DNA from: Lachnospiraceae bacterium
Lineage (GTDB): Bacteria > Bacillota > Clostridia > Lachnospirales > Lachnospiraceae
Reading direction: 5' to 3'
Length of the DNA: 52,422 nt
NCBI GenBank assembly: GCA_017450105.1
Contig: JAFSXC010000075.1
Coordinates: forward strand, 1 to 52,422
The notes below the pieces were generated by a model that was not told where the DNA came from, searched no databases, and worked only from the letters and a program-made list of their open reading frames with translations. The number at the start of each line of letters is the position of its first letter. Positions within the stretch are counted from its first letter, which is position 1. The translations under genes were made by a program, and so were the position numbers. Shown here one piece after another: positions 41,711-51,406 of the stretch.

Positions 41711-43666
41711 ATGGAAACGCCGAAAATTCAGGTTCTGGATCAGGATACGATCGGAAAGATCGCGGCCGGCGAGGTGATCGAGCGGCCGCTCTCCGTCGCG
41801 AAGGAGCTGGTGGAAAACGCGATCGATGCCGGCGCGACCGCCATCACCGTCGAAATGAAGGAGGGCGGGATCCGGCTTTTACGCGTCACGGACAACGGCT
41901 GCGGAATCGCCGCGGAGGATGTGCGCACCGCGTTTTTAGAGCACGCCACAAGCAAGATCCGGTCCACGCTGGACCTTCTGAGCATCCGATCTCTGGGCTT
42001 TCGCGGAGAGGCGCTGCCCTCGATCGCCGCGGTCAGCCGGACGGAGCTCATTACGAAAACAGCCGGGAGCCTGACCGGGGTCCGTATTCTGATGGAGGGC
42101 GGGAAGGAGCTTTCCTTTGAGGAGGTCGGGGCGCCGGAGGGAACCACGTTTCTGGTCCGGGACCTGTTCTATAACCTGCCGGCCAGAAGGAAGTTCTTAA
42201 AGTCCGCGCGAACCGAGGGAAATGCGATCACCTCCCTTATGGAGCGTCTGGCTCTGTCCCATACCGGGATCTCCTTTCAGCTTATGTCCGACGGGAGGAG
42301 CGTCCTTCGGACCGACGGGAACGGGCGCATCCGGGATGTGATCTATCAGATCTACGGGCGCGATATCGCAGAAAACCTTCTGCCCGTCGAGCTGCAGACC
42401 CCGCTTCTAAAGCTCTATGGTTATGTGGGAAAGCCGAATTATTCCCGCGGGAACCGTGATTTTGAAAATTATTTCATCAACGGCCGGTATGTAAAAAGCA
42501 CCCTGCTTCAAAAATCCATCGAGGATGCCTATCATTCCTTCCTGATGCAGCATCAGTATCCCTTCACGGCCCTGATGCTGGAGGTGGACGGGAAGGAGGT
42601 GGACGTCAACATCCATCCGCAGAAAATGGCGCTTCGGTTTCAAAAGCCCGAGGAGATCTATGACCGCGTTTATCAGGCGCTTCGCTCGGCGCTGAAGGAG
42701 AAGGAGCTGATTCCGAAGGTATTTCTGCCTTTGGAGGAGAAAAAGCCGGCCGAAGAGAAGCTTCCCCCGCTTCCGGAGCCCTTTGAAGCGGCCCGCGTCC
42801 GCCCTCTGAATATGCAGAAGGAGCATAGGGAAACGGTGCAGAGCATTCTTGCGGACAAGGGAACGGAGCCGGATCGTGAGTTGTCCCCCGCGCCGGAATT
42901 CGAAGTGGCCGGGGAGAAAAGCCCGGAGCCCGAAGAATCCGGCCGTTTGACGCCGGAGGAAAAGCCCGTACAAACGGAGCTCCTGTTTAACGGAAACCGG
43001 GTGGAAGCTTTTTCAGAAATAGAACCGGCTGCAGAAGCCGAAGAGCTGACCGGGCCGGAAGAAGCCAAAAAGCCGGAGGAGCCGAAAGCGTTCCGGATCC
43101 TCGGCCAGGTCTTTCTGACCTATTGGCTTGTGGAAACCGGGGACAGGCTCCTGATGGTGGACCAGCACGCTGCCCATGAGAAGGTGATCTTCGAACGCCT
43201 TATGAAGCGGAAGGCTAAGAAAGAGCGTTTATCCCAGGCTCTGTTCCCGGGGCTGACCGTAACCCTGTCCACCCATGAGGAGCAGACGTTAAACGACTAT
43301 CTGTCCCTCTTTACGGAGGCGGGGTATGAGATCGAACCCTTCGGCGGAAGGACCTTTACGATCACCGCGGTCCCGGCGGATATCTACGGGCTGGACGAGA
43401 AGCACAATTTCCTGGAAATGCTGGATGAGCTGGCGAATGACCAGCACCGTAACGTAACCGAGGAGCTGTATTACCATATCGCCACAATGAGCTGCAAGGC
43501 GGCGGTCAAGGGAAACCAGCATCTGACGCTTATGGAATTTCAGGCTCTGATGGAGCAGCTCCTGTCCTGCGAGACCCCCTATCAGTGTCCGCACGGCCGT
43601 CCGACGATGATTTCGCTGACGAGATATGAGGTCGAAAAGCTCTTTAAAAGGGTGGTGCCGTCATGA
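41711..43666 (+). CDS. mutL: DNA mismatch repair protein MutL (endonuclease type)
   Basis: 651 aa. The GHKL ATPase N-terminus has NAIDAGAT, DNGCGI and GFRGEAL; a Glu/Pro-rich linker spans about 340-460; the C-terminal domain carries the metal-binding endonuclease motif DQHAAHEKVIFE (about 484-495), the nicking MutL type of organisms without MutH. SCKAAVKGNQ and the C-terminal CPHGRPT are also present. It overlaps miaA by ATGA. Confidence 0.97.
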   Translation: METPKIQVLDQDTIGKIAAGEVIERPLSVAKELVENAIDAGATAITVEMKEGGIRLLRVTDNGCGIAAEDVRTAFLEHATSKIRSTLDLLSIRSLGFRGEALPSIAAVSRTELITKTAGSLTGVRILMEGGKELSFEEVGAPEGTTFLVRDLFYNLPARRKFLKSARTEGNAITSLMERLALSHTGISFQLMSDGRSVLRTDGNGRIRDVIYQIYGRDIAENLLPVELQTPLLKLYGYVGKPNYSRGNRDFENYFINGRYVKSTLLQKSIEDAYHSFLMQHQYPFTALMLEVDGKEVDVNIHPQKMALRFQKPEEIYDRVYQALRSALKEKELIPKVFLPLEEKKPAEEKLPPLPEPFEAARVRPLNMQKEHRETVQSILADKGTEPDRELSPAPEFEVAGEKSPEPEESGRLTPEEKPVQTELLFNGNRVEAFSEIEPAAEAEELTGPEEAKKPEEPKAFRILGQVFLTYWLVETGDRLLMVDQHAAHEKVIFERLMKRKAKKERLSQALFPGLTVTLSTHEEQTLNDYLSLFTEAGYEIEPFGGRTFTITAVPADIYGLDEKHNFLEMLDELANDQHRNVTEELYYHIATMSCKAAVKGNQHLTLMEFQALMEQLLSCETPYQCPHGRPTMISLTRYEVEKLFKRVVPS

Positions 43667-44625
43667 AAAAAACGACACCTCTGATCATTTTGGCCGGTCC
43701 GACCGCCGTCGGAAAATCCGCCCACTCCGTAGAGCTCTCAAGACGGATCGGCGGAAGTGTGATCTCCGCGGATTCCATGCAGGTCTATCGCGGAATGGAC
43801 ATCGGCTCTGCAAAGATCAAACCGATTGAAACCAAAGGGATTCCCCATTATTTAATCGATATTTTAGATCCTGTCGAGGACTTTCACGTAGTAAAATTTC
43901 AGGCGCTTGCCAAGGAAGCCATGGCAGAGATCGCCAAAAACGGGCGGATTCCCGTCCTGTGCGGCGGAACCGGGTTCTACATCCAGGCTCTTTTATATAA
44001 TATAGATTTTACAACTCAAGAGAAGGACGAAGCTCTAAGGAATCAGCTTCTCGAATTTGCGCGGAAGGAAGGAAATGAAGCCCTGCATCAAAGGCTTTTC
44101 AGCATTGACCCCGAAGCGGCATATGCGATCCCGGTCAACAATGTAAAGCGAGTCATCCGGGCCATCGAGTTTTATGAAGCGAGCAACGGCAGACGGATCT
44201 CGGAGCACAACAGAAATGAGAGAGCAAAACCGCCGGCATATCCCGTCCTTTATCTGGTTCTTAACGAACCGCGGGAGCGGCTCTACCAGAAAATCGATGA
44301 GCGGGTGGAGCATATGCTTCAGGAGGGCCTGGTGGAGGAGGTAAGGACGCTGCTGGAAAGCGGGGTTTCGATGCAGACAACGGCGATGCAGGGCCTCGGC
44401 TATAAGGAAACGGCCGCTTACCTGAACGGAGAGCTGACGCTGGAGGAAGCCGTCCGCCGGATCAAGCGGGACAGCCGCCATTTTGCGAAGCGCCAGCTTA
44501 CCTGGTTTAAGCGGGAGCCTCTCGCTCGGTGGATTCAAAAGGAAACGTATTCCTACGATGAAAACGCCGTTGCCGATCAGATCGAGGCCCTTGCCCGTGA
44601 TTTTTTGACTGCATATATTGATTGA
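43663..44625 (+). CDS. miaA: tRNA dimethylallyltransferase
   Basis: 320 aa. It adds a dimethylallyl group to N6 of A37 in tRNAs that read UNN codons. P-loop GPTAVGKS (12-19), SADSMQVYRGMDIGSAK, PHYLIDILDP, GGTGFYIQALLY and RQLTWFKRE are conserved. Coupled to mutL by an ATGA overlap, the classical mutS-mutL-miaA order. Confidence 0.97.
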   Translation: MKKTTPLIILAGPTAVGKSAHSVELSRRIGGSVISADSMQVYRGMDIGSAKIKPIETKGIPHYLIDILDPVEDFHVVKFQALAKEAMAEIAKNGRIPVLCGGTGFYIQALLYNIDFTTQEKDEALRNQLLEFARKEGNEALHQRLFSIDPEAAYAIPVNNVKRVIRAIEFYEASNGRRISEHNRNERAKPPAYPVLYLVLNEPRERLYQKIDERVEHMLQEGLVEEVRTLLESGVSMQTTAMQGLGYKETAAYLNGELTLEEAVRRIKRDSRHFAKRQLTWFKREPLARWIQKETYSYDENAVADQIEALARDFLTAYID

Positions 44626-44659
44626 AATACCACTTTTCAGACGACGGAGGAAGACAAAA

Positions 44660-45961
44660 ATGCCGGATGCCTTTATCAAAAAGCAATATGAACAGTTTCA
44701 TTTATCCCCTGAAGTGATCGCATTTGCAGAAAAAATTGAATCAGAATTATACGATCGTTTCCAGGCCATCGACCGCAGAGCAGAGGCCAACCAGCTCAAG
44801 GTCATCCACGCGATGCAGGTTCACAGGGTGTCCCAGGAATGCTTCCAATATACCTCCGGCTACGGCTATGACGATATCGGGAGGGAGACGCTGGAAAAGG
44901 TCTATGCCACCTTATTTCATGCGGAGGATGCTCTTGTGCGTCCCCAGATCACCTGCGGCACCCATGCGCTGGCGCTGGCGCTCATGTCGAACCTTCGCCC
45001 CGGAGACGAGCTCTATTCCCCGGTCGGAAAGCCCTATGACACGCTGGAGGAGGTCATCGGGATCCGCCCCTCGATGGGGTCCCTTGCCGAGTACGGGATC
45101 ACCTACCGGCAGACCGATCTGAAGGAGGACGGGAGCTTCGATTATGACGGGATACGTCATGCCTTGTCCAGAAAAACCAAAATGGTCACGATCCAGCGCT
45201 CCAAGGGCTACCAGACCCGTCCCAGTTTTTCCGTGGACGCGATCGAGAAGCTGATCCGTTTTATCCGGGGGCTCCAGCCGGAGGTGCTGATCATGGTGGA
45301 TAACTGCTATGGTGAGTTTGTGGACGACCGTGAGCCGATCGAGGCCGGAGCGGACCTTGCGGTCGGCTCACTGATCAAGAATCCCGGCGGCGGCCTGGCT
45401 CCGATGGGCGGTTATCTTGTCGGGAAAAAGGAATGTATTGAAAACGCAGCCCGCCGGCTTACCTCCCCGGGGCTCGGCAAGGAGGTCGGCGCCAGTCTCG
45501 GCGTTATGCGGTCCTTCTACCAGGGGCTGTTTCTGGCTCCCGTTGTGACCGCCGCAGCCCTGAAAACCGCGATTCTGGCGGCAAATCTGTATGAGCGGCT
45601 GGGCTTTTTTGTTTTGCCCGGCGCAGGAGAGGAGCGGCATGACATTATCCAGGCGGTGACCTTCGGGAAACCGGAGCTTCTGACCGCCTTCTGCGAGGGG
45701 ATCCAGGCCGGCGCACCGGTGGATGCCCATGTAACGCCGGAGCCCTGGGCGATGCCCGGGTACGAGGATCCCGTTATCATGGCCGCAGGCGCCTTCCATC
45801 AGGGCTCTTCGATCGAGCTGTCCGCAGACGGCCCCCTTCGGCCTCCCTATACCGCGTATTTCCAGGGAGGGCTGACCTATCCGAGCGGGAAGCTGGGGAT
45901 TCTTATGAGCCTGCAGAAACTCCTTGAAAAGAATCTTGTTCATATCGATAAAATATGCTAA
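44660..45961 (+). CDS. Methionine gamma-lyase family / aluminium-resistance-type PLP enzyme
   Basis: 433 aa from the ATG at 44660, behind GGAGGAAG; the ATG at 44618 inside miaA has no such site. The protein has the fold-type I PLP layout: YTSGYGYDDIGRETLEKVYA, QITCGTHALALAL, MVDNCYGEFVD, and the cofactor lysine in GSLIKNPGGG (about 238-247). Family members have been annotated as aluminium resistance proteins or YnbB; the substrate has not been established. The position after miaA is common in Clostridia. An A/T-rich gap with an inverted repeat follows. Confidence 0.85.
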   Translation: MPDAFIKKQYEQFHLSPEVIAFAEKIESELYDRFQAIDRRAEANQLKVIHAMQVHRVSQECFQYTSGYGYDDIGRETLEKVYATLFHAEDALVRPQITCGTHALALALMSNLRPGDELYSPVGKPYDTLEEVIGIRPSMGSLAEYGITYRQTDLKEDGSFDYDGIRHALSRKTKMVTIQRSKGYQTRPSFSVDAIEKLIRFIRGLQPEVLIMVDNCYGEFVDDREPIEAGADLAVGSLIKNPGGGLAPMGGYLVGKKECIENAARRLTSPGLGKEVGASLGVMRSFYQGLFLAPVVTAAALKTAILAANLYERLGFFVLPGAGEERHDIIQAVTFGKPELLTAFCEGIQAGAPVDAHVTPEPWAMPGYEDPVIMAAGAFHQGSSIELSADGPLRPPYTAYFQGGLTYPSGKLGILMSLQKLLEKNLVHIDKIC

Positions 45962-45980
45962 AATTGTAAAGTTCAAAGCA

Positions 45981-46034
45981 CTTTTCGGCGGCCGGGATTT
46001 TTTGATATAAGAAGAAGCCCCGAAAAGGCCGCCG
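45981..46034 (+). other. Alternative overlapping inverted repeats upstream of mreB
   Basis: CTTTTCGG (45981-45988) can pair with CCGAAAAG (46020-46027), or CGGCGGCC (45986-45993) with GGCCGCCG (46027-46034). The two pairings share bases and exclude each other. A TATAAG (46006-46011) lies in the loop with no good -35. It may end the previous transcript or regulate mreB. Confidence 0.45.
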
Positions 46035-46082
46035 GAACCTGAGAGAAAGAAAAAAGCGTAATAACAGAAGGAAGAAGAAAAA

Positions 46083-47099
46083 ATGGCAGGTAATATTTTC
46101 GGAGTCGATCTCGGGACCAGAAATCTGAAGGTCTACTCAAAGGGCCTGGGCAAGGTCTTTAACGAGAAAAACGCGGTGGCGATCGTGGGAAAGAACAGGC
46201 TCTATGCCTACGGGGACCGGGCTTATGATATGTACGAAAAGGCGCCCGAGTCCATCGACATTAAATTCCCGATCAACAAAGGCGTGATCGCTGACTATAA
46301 CTTTATGCAGACCATGCTCTATGAGTTTCTGGAGAAGCATTCCAAGGGCAGGGTCCACGGAGCGGAATTCGTGGTGGCCGTGCCTACCGATATTACCGAG
46401 GTGGAAAAGAAGGCCTTCTTCGATATCTTCTATAAGAGCAGCTTAAAATCCCGGCTCGTGCTTTTGTGCGAGAAGCCGATCGCGGACGCCGTCGGGCTCG
46501 GGATCGATGTAAATGAGCCCACCGGGGTTATGGTCGTGGACTTCGGAGCCGATACGACGGAGATCTCCGTGATCTCTCTCGGCGGTCTGGTGCTTTCGAC
46601 GCTTTTGAACTTCGGCGGAAACCGTATCGACGAATCCATCATAAGCTATATTAAGAAGAACTTTAATCTGGTCATCGGCCAGAAAACGGCGATGCAGTTA
46701 AAGGAAACTCTGGCCAACGGCATCGGCAGCAACGAGGACTCCATGGTCGTGGTAGGGCGGAACCTCTTAAGCGGCCTTCCGATCGAGATGGAGGTGACCG
46801 CGGAAACGGTGTACGAGGCGATCAAATCCGATCTGGCCTCGGTCTGTACCTCGATCAAGATGATCCTGGAGCGGACTCCTCCGGAGCTTGCGAAGGATAT
46901 TATCCACGACGGGATCTATATTACCGGCGGCGGCTCCCAGATCAAGGATCTGGATACCTTATTTACGGATATTACCGGAATTAAGGTAAACCAGTGCGAG
47001 ATCCCCGAGGAATGTGTGGTGCGTGGGCTTGTAAAGATTGTTTCGGATGAGAAGTATAAACGTCTGGCCTTCAGCATGAAGTCCAGGATCCTGAAATAG
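46083..47099 (+). CDS. mreB: Rod shape-determining protein MreB
   Basis: 338 aa, actin-like. Phosphate and adenosine motifs are present: FGVDLGTRNLKVY (about 5-17), VVDFGADTTEISVISLGG (about 152-169) and GIYITGGGSQIKDL (about 280). MreB filaments guide lateral wall synthesis with MreC, MreD, PBP2 and RodA, all encoded downstream. GAAGGAAG precedes the ATG. Confidence 0.96.
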   Translation: MAGNIFGVDLGTRNLKVYSKGLGKVFNEKNAVAIVGKNRLYAYGDRAYDMYEKAPESIDIKFPINKGVIADYNFMQTMLYEFLEKHSKGRVHGAEFVVAVPTDITEVEKKAFFDIFYKSSLKSRLVLLCEKPIADAVGLGIDVNEPTGVMVVDFGADTTEISVISLGGLVLSTLLNFGGNRIDESIISYIKKNFNLVIGQKTAMQLKETLANGIGSNEDSMVVVGRNLLSGLPIEMEVTAETVYEAIKSDLASVCTSIKMILERTPPELAKDIIHDGIYITGGGSQIKDLDTLFTDITGIKVNQCEIPEECVVRGLVKIVSDEKYKRLAFSMKSRILK

Positions 47100-47122
47100 G
47101 AAGGTTTTGAAAGTACTGATCT

Positions 47123-48004
47123 ATGGCGCAGACTAAGAAATACAAGAGGAAAAAAAACCGATCCATTCCTCCGAAGTATCTGCTTCTCGGCATGACGGTA
47201 CTCTGTGTCGTTATGATCCTGACGGGTTTGGCCTTTAATCTGTCCGGCGGTCCGCTGCAAGCGGCTGCCGGGTATGTTTTTGTACCCATGCAGGAGGGGA
47301 TCAACCGCCTCGGAAGCACGATCTCTTCGGGTCTTTCCGATTTAAAGACCCTGCGAGAGGTGGAGGAGGAGAACGCGGCCTTAAAATCCCAGGTAAATGC
47401 CCTGACCGAGGAGCTGAACCAGATCAAGCTCGAGCAATACGACGTGGAAAATTACCGGGCGCTGCTCAAGCTGGATGAAAAATACCCGGATTATGAGAAG
47501 GTCGCGGCCCATGTGATCGGGAAGGACGCCGGAAACTGGTTCGCCACCTTCCTTATTGATAAGGGCTCCAACGACGGGATCTCCGTGGATATGAACGTGA
47601 TCGCCGATGAAGGGCTGGTGGGGATCGTGACCGCGGTCGGCCCGACCTTTGCGCGCGTCCGCTCCATTATCGATGACGCGGCCCAGGTCTCGGCTCAGGT
47701 GCTTTCCACCTCCGATAACTGCATCGTCAGCGGCGATCTTCCCCTTATGAATACCGACGGGCGCATGCTCCTGTCCATGTTAAAGGACGAGGATGATGAG
47801 GTGGTCGTCGGAGACCAGCTCGTAACCAGCAACGTCAGCAGCAAATACGTGCAGGGCCTTCTGATCGGAAACATCGCTTCCTTAAGCTTTGACTCCAACC
47901 AGCTTACGAAATCCGGTACGGTTACGCCGGTGGTGGATTTCGAGCATCTCTCCGAGGTGCTGGTGATCCTGGAGATCAAGGACAACGACGCGCTGGAGGG
48001 CTAG
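47123..48004 (+). CDS. mreC: Rod shape-determining protein MreC
   Basis: 293 aa: a very basic cytoplasmic tail (1-16), one transmembrane helix (about 22-42), a coiled coil (about 70-105) and the extracytoplasmic double beta-barrel (about 115-285; VIGKDAGNWFATFLIDKGSN, GLVGIV). MreC links MreB with the elongation synthases. 23 bp separates it from mreB. Confidence 0.95.
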   Translation: MAQTKKYKRKKNRSIPPKYLLLGMTVLCVVMILTGLAFNLSGGPLQAAAGYVFVPMQEGINRLGSTISSGLSDLKTLREVEEENAALKSQVNALTEELNQIKLEQYDVENYRALLKLDEKYPDYEKVAAHVIGKDAGNWFATFLIDKGSNDGISVDMNVIADEGLVGIVTAVGPTFARVRSIIDDAAQVSAQVLSTSDNCIVSGDLPLMNTDGRMLLSMLKDEDDEVVVGDQLVTSNVSSKYVQGLLIGNIASLSFDSNQLTKSGTVTPVVDFEHLSEVLVILEIKDNDALEG

Positions 48005-48007
48005 GCC

Positions 48008-48526
48008 ATGAGAAGAAAGATAGCCATCGCGATCCTCCTTATCGTATGCTTTATCCTCCAGACCACGGTCTTCAAGGTCCTGGCGGTAGCCGGCATCAGC
48101 CCGAACCTCCTCATCATCGTCACCGCCGCCTTCGGCTTCATGCGCGGGCGGAAGGAGGGAATGTTCGTCGGCTTTTTTGCAGGCCTTCTGATCGACCTGT
48201 TTTACGGAACATATATCGGCTTTTATGCCCTGATCTACATGTACATCGGTTATCTGAACGGCTTCTTTAATAAGATCTTTTACCCGGAGGACGTGAAGCT
48301 TCCGATGCTTCTGATCTCCCTGTCCGATGTATTCTGCAATCTGGTGGTCTTTGTCCTGTTCTTTGTGATGCGGGGCCGCTTTGACCTGCCCTTTTACTTT
48401 GTCCACATCATGGTGCCGGAGCTGATCTATACGATCCTCGTCACCATTGTTTTGTATTTCATCATCCTCCGGATCAACAAGCATCTGGAGAAGCTCGAAA
48501 AGAGGAGCGCCGCGAAATTTGTTTGA
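48008..48526 (+). CDS. mreD: Rod shape-determining protein MreD
   Basis: 172 aa, about five membrane helices; the start RKIAIAILLIVCFILQTTVF and central FFAGLLIDLFYGTYIGFYAL are typical of MreD. It is part of the elongasome membrane core. It lies 3 nt after mreC. Its 3' end overlaps the TTG start of the PBP2 gene. Confidence 0.92.
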   Translation: MRRKIAIAILLIVCFILQTTVFKVLAVAGISPNLLIIVTAAFGFMRGRKEGMFVGFFAGLLIDLFYGTYIGFYALIYMYIGYLNGFFNKIFYPEDVKLPMLLISLSDVFCNLVVFVLFFVMRGRFDLPFYFVHIMVPELIYTILVTIVLYFIILRINKHLEKLEKRSAAKFV

Positions 48527-51392
48527 CGATATTAAGGAAGCTTTATTAAAATTCATCAGTTCCCGTCTGCTGGTCCTCGGTCTGCTTCTGATCGGTCTGT
48601 TCGTGGTCCTTGCGCAGCGGCTGTTTTCCCTTCAGATCGTCGAAGGGCAGTCCTACCAGGATAACTATACCCTGACCATCGTTAAGGAACGGATCCTGGA
48701 GAGTACCCGTGGGAACATCTATGACCGGAACGGCGAGCTCCTTGCCTACAACGAGCTGTCCTACACGGTTCAGATCGAGGACAGCGGAAGCTACGATACC
48801 CAGTCCCAGAAGAACAAGGCCTTAAACCGTGAGCTTTACGACATTCTTCTGATCCTGGACAAAAACGGGGACCGGATCCAGAACAGCTTTTCCATTGCCC
48901 TGAATGAGGACAATACCTATTCCTATACCGTGGAGGGGAAGTCCCTGCAGCGGTTCCTTGCGGACGTTTACGGGAAGTCCTCGGCCTCGGAGCTCGGGAT
49001 GAACAGGAAGCTCGGCTATGACGAATCCAAGGCCACGCCGGACCAGGTCATGGCCTATCTTTCCGGGAAGACCCGGTTTGATGTGTCAGATGTTCTGTAC
49101 GCGCCGAAGGATTTTTACCGCATTGTGTGTCTTCGCTATGCGATGTCCCAGAATTCGTACCAGAAATACATTCTGACCGATGTTGCCTCCAACGTCAGCG
49201 ATGAGACCGTGGCCTACATCAGTGAGCACAAGGATGAGCTCACCGGAATTACCGTCGAAACCAACACGATCCGGAAATACGTGGACAGCAAATACATCTG
49301 CCACATCATCGGCTATACCGGCAAGATCGACAGCGAGGAATATGCCGAGCTGTCGGAGAAGTATGAGGGCTATTCCCTGACGGATACGGTGGGGAAGGCC
49401 GGGATCGAGCAGTACCTGGATGCGGAATTGAAGGGACACAAGGGCTATGAGCGGCTGTATGTGGATAATCTCGGAAAGGTGGTAAAGACCATCGAGACCA
49501 AGGATCCCTCTGCCGGAAACAACGTCTACCTCTCGATCGACATCAATCTCCAGAAGGCCGTCTATGATCTTCTGGAGCAGGAGATCGCCGGTATCGTTTA
49601 TTCCAAGATCCAGAACATCCGCGAATATGTAGCAGAAGAGTACAGCAGCGCCTCCGACATCGTGATCCCGATCTATGACGTATATTATGCGCTGATCAAC
49701 AACAGCGTTCTGGATATCGAGCATTTCAAAACCGATGTCGCTTCTCCCACGGAGAAAAAGGTGTACCAGGCCTTCAGCGAGAAAAAGGCCCAGGTGCTTG
49801 ACGGCCTCTCCGCGGAGCTCCTTTCCCCGACGCCGCTTCCCTATGAGGCGCTGGATAAGGAAATGCAGAATTATATGTCCTATGTGGCCTCGCTCCTGGC
49901 CGCGGAGGAAATACTGAATACCGACCTCATCGATACCACGGATCCCGTCTACATCGCCTGGCGGGAGTCCACGATCAGTCTTCAGGAATACTTAAAGCAC
50001 GCCATCGAAATGAACTGGATCGACATTACCCGGTTCAATGTGGAGGAGCAGTACGCCGATTCCTCCGAGATCTACCAGAATCTGATCGGGTGGTGCCTTG
50101 AGGAGCTGGATAACGATCGGAAATTTGCGAAAAAGGTATATAAATATGTCATTGACCAGGATCTGATCTCGGGCTATGACCTGTGCCTGATCCTCTACGA
50201 CCAGGGCGTGCTTTCCACCTCGGACCCGGATTATCCGATGCTCACGGCCCAGGCCATGAATTCCTTTGACTTCCTGAGAAAGAAGATCAAGAATATGGAG
50301 ATCACGCCGGCCCAGCTCGCGCTTGACCCCTGTACCGGGTCCTGCGTGATCGTGGATCCCAGAAACGGGGAACTCCTTGCCTCCGTATCCTATCCGGGGT
50401 ATGACACGAACAAGCTTGCGAACAATGTGGACGCGGATTATTTCCGCTCTTTGAATGAGAACCTTTCAAATCCTCAGATCGATTACGCGACGCAGCAGGG
50501 TACGGCTCCCGGTTCTACCTTTAAAATGGTGACCGCCACCGCCGGACTGACGGAGGGCGTGGTTTCCATCGACGAGCAGATCGAGGACAAGGGCGTGTAT
50601 GAAAACGTGGCCGACGGCCCCGCCTGCTGGATCTGGAACTCATACCACATGACCCACGGAAAGATCAACGTATCGGAAGCCCTGCGGGATTCCTGCAACT
50701 ACTTCTTCTACGAGCTGGGCTACCGTATGGCCAACGGCTACATTAACTACAACGACGCCCGCGGTATTGAAAAGCTGACCAAATATGCCACCGAATACGG
50801 TCTGAATGAAAAGACGGGGATCGAGATCCCGGAGAGTATGCCGAAGATCGCGACGGAATACCCGATTACCACGGCCATCGGCCAGTCGAACAACTCGTTT
50901 ACGACCATCAGCCTTGCCCGATATACGGCGGCTGTGGCAAACCGGGGAAAGGTCTATAACTTAACGCTTCTGAATAAAATGACCGACGGAGAGGACCGGA
51001 CGATAAAGACCTATTCGCCCACCATCAGAAACGAGATGACCGAAATTTCCCAGGATACCTGGAACGCGATCCAGCTCGGAAACCGGATGGTGGTGGAAGA
51101 GTCTGAATATTTTGAAAATTTTCCGATCGCAGTCGCCGGGAAGACCGGAACGGCGCAGATCAACCGCCGTCCCAACCACGCGCTGTTTGTCTGCTATGCG
51201 CCCTACAGCGAGAATCTGCATGTTAATCCCCGGGTCGCCATCGCCACGCGGATCGCATACGGCTATTCCTCCGGGAATGCCGCGGAAGTGACCGCCCGGA
51301 TTTTGAAGTATTATTTCGGCTACTCTACGGAGGAGGAGATTCTGGACGGCCAGGCCGAGGATGTTTCCACCACCAACGCCGTTACAGACTGA
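48519..51392 (+). CDS. mrdA: Penicillin-binding protein 2 (elongation transpeptidase)
   Basis: 957 aa if started at TTG 48519, which overlaps the mreD stop and has GAGGAG about 11 nt upstream; the ATG at 48447 lies deep inside mreD and gives an unlikely peptide before the membrane anchor (about 15-35). The dimerisation domain (RGNIYDRNGELLAYNE) is followed by the transpeptidase with SxxK as STFK in APGSTFKM, SxN as SCN in RDSCNYFF and KTG in AGKTGTAQ, all intact. A roughly 240-residue insertion (about 49590-50325) separates the LQKAVYDLLEQE helix from CVIVDPRNGELL. It cross-links lateral-wall peptidoglycan together with RodA. Confidence 0.93.
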   Translation: MFDDIKEALLKFISSRLLVLGLLLIGLFVVLAQRLFSLQIVEGQSYQDNYTLTIVKERILESTRGNIYDRNGELLAYNELSYTVQIEDSGSYDTQSQKNKALNRELYDILLILDKNGDRIQNSFSIALNEDNTYSYTVEGKSLQRFLADVYGKSSASELGMNRKLGYDESKATPDQVMAYLSGKTRFDVSDVLYAPKDFYRIVCLRYAMSQNSYQKYILTDVASNVSDETVAYISEHKDELTGITVETNTIRKYVDSKYICHIIGYTGKIDSEEYAELSEKYEGYSLTDTVGKAGIEQYLDAELKGHKGYERLYVDNLGKVVKTIETKDPSAGNNVYLSIDINLQKAVYDLLEQEIAGIVYSKIQNIREYVAEEYSSASDIVIPIYDVYYALINNSVLDIEHFKTDVASPTEKKVYQAFSEKKAQVLDGLSAELLSPTPLPYEALDKEMQNYMSYVASLLAAEEILNTDLIDTTDPVYIAWRESTISLQEYLKHAIEMNWIDITRFNVEEQYADSSEIYQNLIGWCLEELDNDRKFAKKVYKYVIDQDLISGYDLCLILYDQGVLSTSDPDYPMLTAQAMNSFDFLRKKIKNMEITPAQLALDPCTGSCVIVDPRNGELLASVSYPGYDTNKLANNVDADYFRSLNENLSNPQIDYATQQGTAPGSTFKMVTATAGLTEGVVSIDEQIEDKGVYENVADGPACWIWNSYHMTHGKINVSEALRDSCNYFFYELGYRMANGYINYNDARGIEKLTKYATEYGLNEKTGIEIPESMPKIATEYPITTAIGQSNNSFTTISLARYTAAVANRGKVYNLTLLNKMTDGEDRTIKTYSPTIRNEMTEISQDTWNAIQLGNRMVVEESEYFENFPIAVAGKTGTAQINRRPNHALFVCYAPYSENLHVNPRVAIATRIAYGYSSGNAAEVTARILKYYFGYSTEEEILDGQAEDVSTTNAVTD

Positions 51393-51406
51393 TAAGGAGG
51401 AGAGAA

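Noticed and set aside
48447-48518. ATG start for PBP2 at 48447
   Set aside because: The extra 24 residues are an out-of-frame reading of mreD (Ser-rich) with no ribosome site; TTG at 48519 fits the membrane anchor and has GAGGAG upstream.
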